Shown here: positions 34,760-47,870 of the stretch, piece after piece | Layout: each line of letters starts with the position of its first letter | Position numbering within the stretch: the first letter of the stretch is position 1 | Origin: Maylandia zebra | Lineage: Eukaryota > Chordata > Actinopteri > Cichliformes > Cichlidae | Length of the DNA: 64,000 nucleotides | Direction of reading: 5' to 3' | Assembly: GCF_041146795.1 (NCBI RefSeq) | Contig: NC_135179.1 | Coordinates: 16,103,547-16,167,546, forward strand | The notes under the pieces: model-generated | Told to the model about the DNA's origin: nothing | What the model saw: only the letters and a program-made list of their open reading frames with translations | Database searches by the model: none | Made by a program: the position numbers and the translations under genes

Positions 34760-36260
34760 GTGCACTGCCTGGATTGACTACAAGAAGGCCTATGACTCGA
34801 TGCCCCACATCTGGATCCTGGAATGCCTAGAAATATACGAGAACAATAGGACTCTAAGAGCCTTCATCAGGAACTCAATTCACCATCAAGTGTGGGATCT
34901 ACCAAGGAGATGCTCTGTCCCCACTTCTGTTCTGCATAGGCCTGAACGCCCCCAGTGAGATCATCACTGGCTATGGATACCGACTACGGAGTGGAGCAGT
35001 TGTTAGTCACCTCCTCTACATGGATGACATCAAGCTGTATGCCAAGAGTGAACAAGACATCGATTCACTGATCCCCACCACCCAGATGTATAGCAATGAC
35101 ATCAGAATGTCATTCGGACTGGAGAAGTGTAGCTGGATGATAACAAAGAGAGGGCAAAGTATTCAGAACTAAGGGGATCGAACTACCAGAAGGCAACATT
35201 GCAGACATAGAGGACAGTTACAGTTACCACAGTCCAGCATAAGACAACAAACATCCATGAATACATAAGGAAAATGGCTCCAACTGACTGCATGCTCAGT
35301 GAATACCTCAGGCAGCAGAAACCCAAGAAAGAGGAGGCAGCTTCATGGAAGGACAGGCCCCGGCACGGTACGTACCACTGGCAGATCAAGAAAGTCCTAC
35401 CAGTGGCTAGCCAAAGCTGGACTGAAAGACAGCACAGAGGCACTAATCATGGCAGAATAGGAGCAAGCTCTGAGCAAGAGATTCATAAAGGGTGAGGTCT
35501 TTCACAACAGGCAAGACCCCAGATGCGAGCTGTGTAAAGATGGCCCTCAGACAATTCAGCACATAACAGCAGGGTGCAAGATGCTAGCAGACAGGGCATA
35601 CATGGAACGCCATAACTAAGTGGCCAGCATAGCAACATCTCAGTCTCGACAGTCTCGGTCGTTGTGCCCTTGGGCAAGATACTTCACCCGTTGCCTACTG
35701 GTGGTGGTCAGAGGGCCTGGTGGTGCCAGTGTCCGGCAGCCTCGCCTCTGTCAGTGCGCCCCAGGGCGGCTGGCTACAATGTAGCTTGCCATCACCAGTG
35801 TGTGAATGTGTGTGTGAATGGGTGGATGACTAAACGCGCTTTGGGGTCCTCAGGGACTAAGCAAAGGGCTATACAAATACAGGCGATTTACCATCTGTGC
35901 CGAGTATAACATAGAAGTCCCGAGGTCAAAATGGGTCATTCAGTAGCAATACTGAATGACAGCAACACCAGGAAGAATGAACACAAGAAGCATGAGAAGT
36001 ACCAAGGGCTCAGAGAAGAGCTCAAAAAGATGTGGAGGGTGAAGGTAACAGTGGTCCCAGTGGTAATCGGATCACCAGGTGCAGTGATTCCCAGGAAAGT
36101 GGCTCTAGCAGATCCCAGGAACAACATCAGAGATCTCTGTCTGGAAGAGCGCAGTCCTAGGAACAGTTAAGATATTGCGCAGGACCCTACGCTCCCATTC
36201 CTCTGGTAGATGACCCGAGCTTGAAAGATCGACCACCCACAGGGGCAAGAGGGTAATTTT
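34760..36260 (+). mobile_element. LINE relic with restriction-like endonuclease region
   Basis: Plus-strand pieces include WIDYKKAYDSMPHIWILECL (about 34770), YMDDIKLYAKSE (about 35020), CRLCKDGPQTIQHITAGCK-like zinc-knuckle sequence (about 35525-35580) and EKYQGLREELKK (about 36000). The last recalls the endonuclease end of R2/R4/NeSL-type LINEs. Frameshifts and stops break it. A separate repeat is nested at 35640-35895, and the LINE resumes directly after it. Confidence 0.6.
35640..35895 (+). repeat. SINE or MITE nested in the LINE relic
   Basis: A block with TTGTGCCCTTGGGCAAGA and, near its end, AAACGCGCTTTGGGGTCC and CTATACAAATACAGGC. This is a common teleost interspersed repeat. The LINE coding sequence is interrupted exactly here. 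Confidence 0.6.
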
Positions 36261-39200
36261 TCTTCATATATATCTGAGCAGTTCCTATAGGCTTAATATT
36301 TATCTGGCCTTGTACTTTTGTCCATATTGTATATTTTCTTAATTTAATCCAAATAGTAACTTCTTGCTGTTATGTTTTAAGTAATTCAGTCCACATTGAC
36401 TTTGCACCCAGTAAATTACAGCTAATTATGTCATTGAAGTAACTAATAATAAGACCATACCTATGAAGAACTAGTACCAAGGCACATATGAAGTGTTGCA
36501 TTTTCTATTGCATGAATTAAAAATAGATCCAGACTCGATGCTGGTTTATGTGGTGTAAGTCTATTTACTCACAGGTATAGCTGCTCATCTTATTGTTTTT
36601 TTCTCTTCAGTGTATTCAAGGTCAGTCAAATGAGCTGTTTAAATACCTAATGTTCCACAAGCTAACACCAACAGATGATAATGAAGATAACAATAAAATC
36701 CAGTAATGTGAAGGAAGAATTTTTAAGTAAACATAACCATGAAAATACTTGTATTATTATATTTGTTCTTGTTCCAAGAGTTCACAGCATAACTACATTC
36801 AGTAAAGTTTCAATAACAGATGGAAAATGTGTCTTCATCCAATGTTTCTATGACTCCAAATATATATACTTGTACTTGTATAAAGTTCTTGTATGATGGA
36901 TATTGTTGGTAATTTTGTCTAATCAGAAATGTAGTGCATTTATTACGTGTATGTAGTTGAGATCAATGGAAGGTCAGATGACATGAAGTATTGTTATATA
37001 TGTGGCACCAGGTGTATCATAAGTATATTTCAGTATATTTTACATAGACTATTATTGTTGATGATTTTTTATTTTACTTTTTTTTTTTTTTTTTACATTT
37101 GTTCAGAGTAAGAATGTTGTAGAGCTGAGACAGTTACACAAACCAGATTTTTATTTGATCTTATTTTATTTTTGCTCTAAGTTGTTTTCTTTAATTAATG
37201 TTTTTGTTGTTTTCTCTTTTTTGTTTTTTTCTATGATTATATTATGATTATGGATTTACCTGTTTTGGTGCAAGACTAACGGTAGGATTTATAGAGAGTT
37301 GTCCATCTCTAGAAAGAATGCACCCTCTCCCTTTAATGAAACTATTGGCTGTTACTGGTAATAGGCTGCTACTAGTCCTACTGCTGGTGTGAAAGAAGGA
37401 TGCAATAAGGCTCCATCTTGTGGTGGGTTTGATATGTAGTTAGACATTTAATTTGAGAGAACTGAGTGACATTACTAATTATGATTGAGTGGATCTGCTG
37501 TATGATTGAGTTACTGAGGGGGGTGGGCTGAAGAATGGCTGCTCACAAGGGGAGACCCAAATATGATATCTACATGAAGGAATGTTCATTTATTTAACAT
37601 TTCTCCATGAGCATGGTACATGTTACCAGCTAATGTCACATATGCTACTAAAACCATCACTAACTACTGCAAGTGATTATAAATTCTACATTAATTCCAA
37701 ATATCAGTAAATTTTAATACCTGAAGACAGAGAAGATACTTTATTGTCACAAGAGGTCACCACAGCAGTTGGCACCACATGTTTGATTTAACAGAAATTC
37801 ATGTTGGATTTCTTTTCTGACATAATCTCAATGAAGATTTGTGTTTTTAGATGGAACTGAATCAGCAACCTTTCACTTGCCACATGAACATACTGTAATA
37901 TGGACCCACTCTTAGAGAGAGAGAGATTAGAATACATTCGATTACTATACTAATTACTGCCTTTTTTAAATTGTAGATACTACTCATACTATATGGGAGA
38001 CAGCATATTTAAAAAAGGGGCAACCCAGCTCGGATATCTTTTGTATTTTTCTGCATTATTTCTTTGCATTATTCCAGTTCCCTGTCCATTACTCTGTGGA
38101 CAGGTAACTGTTCTTCTAATGAAGTGTCTCGTAAATGTTTTACTAATGTAAAGAGACTACATTAGAAAAAAGAGGTTTTGTCTGAATTCAGATATGGAGG
38201 TAGAGAGGTTAGAATAATAAACAAAAATACAATGAACCCAATACATATAACAAACTGTATGAACAGTAACAGCAACAAGATCTCTAAAGTAACCAGTACA
38301 AAATACAAAGTACCAGAATGACAACCGAACCTATAGGAAATCAAAAAATTTATATAATATAAATAAAATATAAAATATGATATAAAGAATCATGGTTGAA
38401 CAACACCACAAATAAACCAGAATAAAGACTTATAATGTAGATATCTAGGACAAATGTCAGGGTCTATGACAACTACACTGACAAACACAAAAGTGATTTG
38501 TTATATGACAGAAGATTTAAAAACCAAAAAAACTTCACTGTGACAGTTAAAAACATGACATCTCACATGTCATTACTGGTGTTTTGTGGAGTTTCAGGTA
38601 CATGAACACCAGACATGGAAGACAGGCTTCGTCTGTCTGTCACCAGAGGTAAGACTTGACATTTCAAATAATCAACTTTCATAGACAACATTTATACATG
38701 TTATAGTAAAAACATTTAACAAGTGTTGAGGGAGTTAAAAAGGAATCATATATGAATAATAACACAAAAAAGTTCTACTTTTTTCCATTAAGGTTCATCC
38801 AGTTTCTATGTGGATCACAAGAATATTACAGGGTTATTACTATTATTATAGGGCTGCATAATAATATTCAATATTTAGTATTTACTGTTATATTCACATA
38901 GATTATCATGATGATGTTGTTTATTATATTGCTCTCTTTTTTTGTTTTCTCTTTTTGTTTCTCAACAGGTCATCCAGGTGATTGATATATGTATGTTTTG
39001 TCTGTTTGTTTTGTTGGTTTTTTGTTTTTTGCCCTTTATCACTGTTCCTCTTCCCCGCTGTTTTTCTTTCCCTACCTCGTTCTTTCTCCCTTTACTTTCC
39101 CCCAGTCATGTCTGTCCCATGTGTAGTAAGTGAAAATAAAATAAACAATAAAAACAAAGGTAAATCAAATAGACCAATACTATTTGGTAAAGTAAATCCG

Positions 39201-40174
39201 ATGGGCATCTTTCTTTGCCTTTAGCCAATAATTCTGATGGTAAAAGAACTAAACGGGACAGGCAAAAAAAAAAAGAAGAATATTAAGGGGTTTAATGGAG
39301 AAAAATCACCATCAAGTTTTACAGTACACAAACTGGAAAAATAAAGTGGTGCAAGTCTGGCAGCAAATGTGTAGCACAGTTGTCTGGATCAATAGACGAA
39401 ACAAGTGTGAGCATTAATGAAAGTGACCTCCAGCTGCCAGTGCATTTAACTGTTAATAGTACGCTTACAACCAATTAAGAACAACTATAAATTTAAAATA
39501 TGTGTTCATGAATATTTCTCATGCACAGTTAATGTTTTGTTATAAAATTAGAACTTGTTATTGTTGCCATTCTCTGCAAATCCTTTGTAGAAAACTCATT
39601 CATTCCTGAGTCACTGAATCGCACTGTTTGTTTATTATTTCTTTCTTTATACAGATGAAACACTTACCGGAAATCAGGATGAAAAACCAAGGTCTGAAGG
39701 ACTGTACTACATATACAACTATGTTTATTTTATGGCTTATAAGGAATCTTTATGCATCATGTAAAAACCTTTGTCGTGGTTGTGAGTTTTTGGGGACTTT
39801 TTTTCTATTTTAATTGGTTTGATTGTCCTTGTATTTTGGTTTCATATTCTAGAGTGTCTATATTTGGTCTTTTGTTCCTGGTTTCAGTTTGGTTTACAAT
39901 ATTCCTTTAATCTCTGTGTTTCCATATTTGGCTTAATCTTGTTTCTATTTTTGCTTAGCTTTCTGTCTCTGTGTCAAGTTTGAGTTTCTGTTCCCATTTT
40001 GCGTCACTATTTATACTCTGTATCTAGTTTAGCTTTGCATGTCTTTGGTGATTAGTCTCAGCTGTGTTCCCACCTGTTTCCCATCCCCTCCTTATCCTGT
40101 GTTTGTATTTACTGTCTCATTTTCCCTCTGATCTTCATTGTGTCATCTTTCATGGCCGTGTCCTTCCTGTTCAG

Positions 40175-41985
40175 AATCAGAAAGGGTTTTATTGCCAAAT
40201 GTTGAGCAGGTTTACAACATTAGGAAATTGCTGTGGTGCTTAGTGCAAAACATACTGTAAGACAACACTTAAATAAACATAAAATAAGAATTAAAAGTGC
40301 TAAGCAGATTAATATATACATGTGTGCAGGTGATGATCGGTGCAAAAATGGAACAGATGCAGAGAACACAGTATAGGGTCATGTGTTTGTGGTGGGAACA
40401 GTTATGTGGTTATTGTTCATGAGTCCAACAGCAGAGGGAAAGAAACTGTTCTTATGGCGAGAAGTTCTGGTGCGAATGGACCAGAGCCTCCTGCCTGAGG
40501 GGAGAAGGTCAAACAGACTGTGTCCAGGGTGAGAAGGGTCAGCTGTGATCCGAGCTGCATGCCCAGTGTCCTGGAGGTGTACTCTGCAGGACCTGTACTG
40601 CAGAGATGGGAGACTGCAGCCACCATCACCTTCTCAGCAGAGTGCACAAAACGCTGCAGTCTCTGTTTGTCCCTGACGATGGCTCCAGCATACCACACGG
40701 TCATGGAAAAGGTGAGGATGGACTTGATGATTGCAGTGTAGAATTGCATCATCGTCCGTGTTGGCAGGTTGAATTTCTTCAGCTGCCTCAGGAAGTACAT
40801 CTTGGTGATGGTGGGCTCCCACTTGAGTTCCTGGGTGATGGTGGCCCAGGAAGCGGAATGAGTCCACAGTGGTGATGAGGGTGTCAGTCAGGATGATGGG
40901 GGGAAGTGGGGCTGTGTGCTTCCTGAAGTCCACAGTAATCTCCACTGTCTTCTGGGCGTTCAGCACCAGGTTGTTGTGGCTGCACCAGGACACCCGACAT
41001 TCAACCTCCCTCCTGTAGGCAGACTCATCCCCGTCTGAGATGAGTCCGATAACGGTGGTGTCATCTGCAAACTTAATTAGCTTGACAGTCTGGTGGGTGG
41101 AGGTGCAGCAGTTGGTGTACAAGGAGAAGAGCAGAGGAGAAAGAACACAGCCCTAGGGGGAGCCGGTGCTGATGGTCCGGTAGTCCAAGACATTCTTCCC
41201 CAGCCTCACATGCTGGTTCCTGTCTTTCAGGAAGTCAGTGATCCACCGGCAGATGGGATCAGGCACAGTCCTCTGGGAAAGCTTGCCTTGTAGATGGTCT
41301 GAAAGGATGGTGTTGAAGGCAGAAGCCCACAAACAGAATCTTGGCGTAGGTTCCAGGGAAGTCCAGATGCTACAGGGCTATGGTGGATGACTTGAAGCAG
41401 CCAGGTACATGACATGCCTTCAGTGAGGAGTTGAAAATGCCAGAAAACACTGGGGCCAGCTCATTTGCACAGAGAGTGGCAGTAGACACACCGTCTGGGC
41501 CAGGAGCTTACAGAGCATTCAGGCTTTTAAACTGCTTCCTCACATCTGCTTCATAAATATGAAGGGTTGTAGTGGGAGAAGGTGGTGTGAAATTCTCCTT
41601 GGTGTGGGGTGAGAAGGGGGGTGTTATGGGTGAAGTCTTTGACGATGGTGATGGCTTTCTTGTGGAGGGAGAGGGGGAAGTGGGGGTAATGAGTGTTCAG
41701 GGTGTCTCTATTGTTGGGGCTGATGGAGGTGTGAAGGCTGCTTGATTGCTCATCAACACGGCAGTAAAAGTCGTTGAGGGTGTTGGCCAAAAGCAAGTCA
41801 TCAGTGGAGTGGGAGGTTTTAGGCTTGTAGTTGGTGATATTCCTAAAACTTTTCCACACAGAGGCCGAGTCATTGTCTGAGATCTGCTGCTGCATCTTCT
41901 CAGAGTGCTGATGTTTAGCACTGTCCACTTCTTTACTGAGCCTGTACTATAGCAGTCCCCGGCTCCACTTCTGAACACCTTGTGT
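40175..41985 (-). mobile_element. CR1/L2/Rex1-type LINE, truncated
   Basis: Minus-strand frames carry STGSPQGCVLSPLLF-like sequence in part (about 41160), KFADDTTVIGLI (about 41070) with the RT catalytic FADD, and NNLVLNAQKTVEITVDFRK (about 40950). The 3' end near 40175 reads AATAAAACCC...TTCTGATTCTGA on the minus strand, a tail of this group. Several frameshifts make it non-functional. It sits inside receptor copy C. Confidence 0.75.
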
Positions 41986-42390
41986 TTCCCTAGAAGAGTT
42001 ATAGATTCAAATTATTTTGTACCTGATCTGTTTTCTTTGTAATTTGTTGTAAAGCTGTTGTTGAGTTTTATAGCCCTTGTTGCTGAGTTGTGCATTTCGG
42101 TCCCAACTCCAGCCTGTTACAGTTCACCCTGATAGCTGGGTCTACTCTGTTGTGTATTTTAAGAAATTGTTGGTTTCCAAAAGTAAACTTACAACAATGT
42201 ATGTCCTGTGACCCTGAATTAGATGTACAGACGGACAATAAAAACAAAGAGGAAACAAAACTGTAATGAATTTCATTTAGTTTGTTGTATTGTTTTATAT
42301 TCCACTGTGTTTTCCTAGAGGCTATCATCATCCCTGTTATGACATGCTAATTCATTTTGCATTAAGCTTATTATTTTTTATCTATTTATT

Positions 42391-42523
42391 AGTGCTGTCA
42401 GCGTTAATCTCGTTATAATGACGTTAACGCCATAACCGCATTAATGTGGCAAATCTCCGTTAGTGAGTTAGCGCGGATCACCGTGTGCATGTGGCTGCAG
42501 ATTAATGCTGACAGAACTACTAT
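42391..42523. repeat. Short MITE with terminal inverted repeats
   Basis: AGTGCTGTCAGCGTTAATCT at the left and its near complement at the right bound about 130 bases with no coding potential. It resembles hAT-derived MITEs. Confidence 0.6.
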
Positions 42524-43519
42524 TTATTGATAGGAACCAGAATGTCAAGTTAAAAAATTTCAGAGAATATGTTGTACTTGTACTTTCATAAAATATAACG
42601 TCTGTGATTTAGATGATTTATCTTACTACATATGCTTAGAATTCAATACAAAAGAAGTTTAAACTCTGTTTTGATTTCCATTTCACCTCTCTCATGTTTT
42701 TTCTTTGCTTCCCAGAGGTCATTTGCAAACTGTGATGAGAATGTGACATACAGCTCTGTGGTTTTGTAATTCAAACACACACACACACAAGCTATGTTTA
42801 AAGAACTCCACATGGTTTCTCACACAGCGAAGTGTTGCTCCTTTTACACATTTTCACCACATGAACAGTACAACTCAATGGACAGCAATGTTGGTGTGTT
42901 TGCTGTTGGGAAAACTGGTGGGGGCACTGGGAAGCTACGGGCACTGATTTCTGGTGAGTCATTCATCCCCAGTAAGATTTCTGAGTCTACATGAATCAAA
43001 CTATTGAAATAAAGTGTGTAGAGAAAGGATGGATTAAGGCGCCATTTTGTGTTGGGTTCTGTAATTGCCTGTTTAATGTAAGAGAAATAAGAACGATAAT
43101 CACTAATTATGACTGAGTGGATTGATGTATCTGTTTCATGTTGTTTGTGGAAGTGGAAAAATGTGTTTATTCTCTATATGAAGGGATGTTATTTCTCCAA
43201 CTGTTGCTAACTCAGTATTGTAAATATTGCTTTATTATTTGAGTGCCAGATTATTCAACTTCCAGAAGACTTTGAACGCTAAACTATATGGGACTGATGC
43301 AGTTCTGAAGCCAGTACTAAAGGCAATAATATTATTTGTTAAGTTACATAATAATGAAGAGAAATCATGGAGAAATGAAAATCACTGCTGAAGCTGCAGA
43401 TCTTGACCAGCATGAATGTTATATAGTTTTAGAATAATTGAATAATTCAACAATTAAAAATACAATATATGAAATATATATTGTACATGACAGAAAGTTC
43501 ACACTACAAGGTCAAAACT

Positions 43520-44010
43520 GTTCAAGGGCTCTCTTGGCTCTTCCTATGCATCTGGAAGTGGCAATCTCCTCCAGAGAGGGCAGAGAGCATCTGATGATCT
43601 TCTGTGATGTGTGTATGACCCTCTGCAGTAAGTAATGACACTCTCGATTGTGGCACGGTAGAAGGACACAAGCAGCTTCTGGTTCAGTCTGTTTTTACTG
43701 AAGATTTGCAGGAAGTAAAGACACTGTATCATCTTCACTGCCATCACTCGTGTATTCTCCGACTGTGACGGATCATTTGAGATCATTATCAGAAGGAGGC
43801 CATCGTCTCTACCCAGTCTCCGTTTATGTAGAGAGGGGTATAATCCTCTGCAGTCTTACAGAAGTCTAAGATGACCTCCTTGGTTTTTGTGGTGTTTAGA
43901 AGCAGATTGTTAGCAGCACACCACTCTGTCAGCAGCCACAGCCCCTCTCTGTAACCAGCCTCTTCCCCCTTTGTGATGATGTGTAAGTTCAATAAGGAAG
44001 ATCTTCAGTT
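43520..44010 (-). mobile_element. LINE relic (CR1/L2/Rex1-type RT C-terminus)
   Basis: Minus-strand pieces GYREGLWLLTEWCAANNLLL (about 43950) and a downstream C-terminal region (about 43780-43550) recall the same LINE group as 40175-41985 but a different copy. It ends about 290 bases before receptor gene D. Confidence 0.6.
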
Positions 44011-44298
44011 ACACATCTGTGTGCTTCCCAAGTACTGGCAGCTAATCTAAGCTTTAGATCATTTCCACTTTCCCATGTCATCAAGCTGGCTGTGACATCA
44101 CTGGTCTAGTCCAATCATCTTTCTGCTGGCTTTCTTGAGGCCAGTCAGCCTTCACATATACTTCAAATGTCACTGCATATCTGTCATTCTTCCTTGCAGA
44201 CACCATCATGCAACTAGTACTAGTATAAATACAGCATGAGGAACTAGCAGTAAACCACATAACTGGTTTGTGTGGTTTAAGTCTATTCACTCACAGGC

Positions 44299-47200
44299 AT
44301 GGCTGCTCATCTCATCATGTTTCTCCTCTTCATTGTACTTAAAGGTCAGTCATAGAAATAATTTAATTGCCTCGTGTTTCAACAGCAAATGATAAAATTA
44401 ATGAATAGTTTTTTTATTGGCACTTTCATACTTGCCAATGTTCAAATGTTAGTAGATGTATAATAGAGAAATCACATGAAGGAATAATATTTTAATTAAA
44501 GATAACCAGTTTAAGTAAATATAATCATTAAAGTACTTTATTTGTTCTTGTTGCAGGAGATCACAGCTTAACTACAGTCAGTCAAGTATCAGTGAAAGCT
44601 GGAGAATCTATCTCCATCCCATGTCTTTATGACTCCCAGTACGAAAATTATCTTAAATATCTGTGTAAAGGATACTATTATCGAGAATGCACATATGCAG
44701 TAAAAACAAACCAGCCAGGCCAGTCAGGAAAATATTCAATCTCTGATGACAAAAAACAAAGAATCTTCACTGTGACTATTAAAAAATTAAACGCAGATCA
44801 GGACAGTCATTACTGGTGTGCTGTGGAGATTCCTGGGATATGGAAAGATGTGAAAGTCTATTTTCATCTGTCTGTCACCAGGGGTAAGAATCCATAAGTA
44901 CATTCAAGTACATTTCAAATAAGCCAAAATATTAGGAAAGACTTGGTTGTAATATTAGAATCATTATGTGAGTCATGATAAACATGTTTTTAAAAAATGC
45001 TCAAGAAGCTATAAATGTAAAGTAGAAGACTAGTAACAACTTACTACTTGTTCTCCATCAAGGTCCACCCAGTTTCTATGTGGATCATCAGGATATTACA
45101 GGTTTTAATGGAGGAAACATCACCATCAAGTTTTACAGTACACAAACTGGGAAAATAAAGTGGTGCAAGTTGGGCAGCGAGTGTGTAACACAGCCAACTG
45201 GATCAATAGATGGAACAAGAGTGAGCATTAATGAAAGTGCCCACAATGTTTTCACTGTCACCATGAGTCGAGTGACCACAAAGAGCAGCGGATGGTACTT
45301 ATGTTATAAAGGAGACCTCCAGGTGCCAGTGCATTTAACTGTGAATGAAACTTTCACACCCAGTAAGTACAACAACTCTGAACCTGAAATATGTTTGTAT
45401 GAATATTCCACATGCATCATGATATTAGATGTGATATTAGAAAATATTATTCAGTTTGTTCTTGCTCGTAGCCTCAGTCATTCCTCACTGAATCTCACAG
45501 GTTTTTTTGTTTATTGATTCATTGTCTTTCCCAGATAAAACAAGTACTAAAGATCAGGATGAGCAATCAAGGTCAAAAGGACTGCACTGACATGCACTAG
45601 CTATACAACTGTGGTTACACGCTATGTATTTATTGCCATTATGTGAAAACTTTGACCTATGGAAATGATAATTGTTTGTTTTTATTCCACAGTGGTTCCC
45701 TAACAGTTCTCATCATCTCTTTGACTTTGTTGATCTTCTTTGTAACAGTGAGCTTGGTCATTTGGTTTTTGCTCAAAGGATCCAGTAAGTTTGCGCTCAC
45801 CGTTGATGAAACCAGTTCGTTCTTCTTACATAATTTAACGTTAAATGTTGACGACACTGCAGTCGCGCTTTGAGAGTAAGTTCTTGTTTCTCTTTCAGAA
45901 TGGACCAAAAGAGAATCATCAGGGACGGCACTGGTATGTGATGCTAATTCATTATGAATTCATTTTTTTCTAATTAATTTTTCATTATTTAAGAACAAGA
46001 ATAATCTGGTAAGAAAAACCAAGTACTCTTTGTAGATGCAGTAGTGCAATACAGCTGCAGCACATGAATAAATGGTAATCATATCATGTAAATAACTTCC
46101 TTAATAATGGATATCTGTTGCATTACGGTTTCTCTTTTGGACACAGGCTCACGGGGAAGTGTATACGTCTGTTACACATAGAAAACAAATTTGGTTCCCT
46201 AGTTACAAAAAATGAACACTTACAGAGTGAGGAGAATCCCATTTACAGCAGCAGATGCAGAAGTGAAACATAAATGTGACAAACATAGAGGAAAGGACTA
46301 TATCCAATCCTGCTGCAATAAAGATCTGTGGTTAACGGTTGTTACTGGCACTGTAAAGCGAAGTGGGAAATCATATTTTTCATGTGTTTCACACCAGCTA
46401 GAGTATGGAGTGTAAATTTAAAAATAACATTACACTTTACTGTTGCTCTGCTTCCATGTGTGATATACTTACTAATAACATTAAAGAAACTTGTATGTTC
46501 TGTTTGGAGATTTTGTCCAATAATTATTAAAGATCATAGGACTGATAAATATTCACAGATGTTGCCCCTTGAAAAAGGATATACAAAGAAAACACATCTA
46601 ATAGCTGTATTGGGTAAAACACATTTTATATTCCATTTTTTAAAAGAATACATATCTTCCATCAAATTTATGTATATTTAATATTTGAATGTGATAGGAA
46701 GTCTTAAAGTGCTAATAAACTTTAAGGAGAAAACATCTTATCTCATACTCTAACTTCTTAGTCCACATATTCCCCTTGAATGGGAACTATTCATGTGAAG
46801 TGTCTCAACCTTAGTAAATTGCCACATTTGGTCTAGTGCACACTGTTAAAAAAAGTTCCTCTTTAAAATGTTATATTGATATCAGTTATCAGAGGGACTA
46901 AGATACAGTGAACAGTGTATGTAAGAAAAGTTCAGAAGTGACAGCCATAAACATTCACAAACATAATGTTACACGCAAGTAATTTATTTTACTACACGTG
47001 CTTGTAATTGGATAAAAAAAGGTTTAAAGTCTGTTTTGATCTGTTTCATATCTGTCTCTTCTTTCTTTCTCAGAGTTTCACTGCTAAATGCGATGTGGAT
47101 GTGACATACAGCTCTGTGTTTACTATGACTCAACAAACCACACAAAGGGTGCGTTATAAGAGCTCCGTATCACAATGTTTCTCAGACATTAAAACTTATG

Positions 47201-47870
47201 TTCTTTTTTTACATCGTCACCACACAAACAGCATGGCTCAGTCTTAGTGTGTCTGGTGGCTAGACCACTGCTTTAATTCAGACCAAATACTGTAAATATT
47301 AGCAACACGTTCAACTCTAAATCTTCAGTGCTATATCAGTAGCACTACTGTGAAAAGGATCAAAGCTTAAAGAATGCAGACACTCGCTTGTTTATCAGTT
47401 GCACTAAAAGTCATTCATAAGCAAGTGTTATTGTTGTTTGTTTAGACTGAAATATTAAATAGTTAGATGACTGAATACTTTTCTCTGTAGCCTAAAAGGT
47501 AATAATTCCTCTTTTCATCTAGATCAGATTAAACCTTTTTAGTAATTTGTGATCAGGGCTGGCAAAAGCATTTGCATTGCCATCAGCTGTTTAGTGTTAA
47601 CAAATGCTGGCATGTATGAATGCTGAATTTAGATGGTAAATAAAGTGACCATAACATATAAACACTGTATAGTTCTCTCTTTAGCTTAAGCATCACATGC
47701 TTACTTAAGCATGCATTCCAAGAGCTGATGTTGCAGTATCCTCTGGTCTAGCTCATCTTTACTCATTCTGCCTAACTCTCATCTTTGCTTCTGTTCTCCC
47801 ACAGACTGAAAGAGGCGCAGAAGATGTTACATACAGCACTTTGGCTGACTACCAAGCTCAAGGCATCTAA
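44299..47870 (+). CDS. CD300/pIgR-like inhibitory receptor, gene D
   Basis: Coding exons 44299-44344, 44557-44883, 45063-45362, 45535-45571, 45693-45784, 45899-45933, 47074-47148 and 47805-47870 join in phase to 325 codons. The product has a leader (MAAHLIMFLLFIVLK), two V-type Ig domains, a 13-residue stalk, a membrane helix and a tail with ITIM-like VTYSSV (Y291) and VTYSTL (Y314). In the second Ig domain the B-strand Cys seen in A and B is Phe (ITIKFYS, about residue 148), while the partner Cys in GWYLC is kept. An extra exon at 46147 with a good acceptor has no in-frame donor; if used, translation ends at TGA 46213-46215 (301 residues) and both ITIMs are lost. A TATAAATA lies about 75 bases before the ATG. 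Confidence 0.82.
46147..46215 (+). CDS. Alternative last coding exon of gene D
   Basis: It follows a clear acceptor (GGACACAG/GCTCAC) in the same phase as the next tail exon and aligns with exon 7 of genes A and B. It runs into TGA after 22 codons (EVYTSVTHRK near the start). Without a matching donor it can only be terminal or skipped. Confidence 0.5.
   Translation, partial: AHGEVYTSVTHRKQIWFPSYKK

Larger units (their letters stand above)
36577..42769 (+). pseudogene. CD300-like receptor copy C, broken
   Basis: Remnants in gene order are: exon 1 at 36577-36620 with ATA in place of the start ATG and two bases missing; 5' part of the first Ig exon (about 36778-36895); its 3' part (about 38530-38652) before a GTAAG donor; start of the second Ig exon (38794-38832); an insertion of about 450 bases; the rest of the second Ig exon (about 39290-39470); stalk exon (about 39655-39700); possible membrane exon start (about 42316); and a tail exon with VTYSSV ending at TAA 42767-42769. 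It is closest to gene D. A LINE lies inside it at 40175-41985. No full product is possible. Confidence 0.75.
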
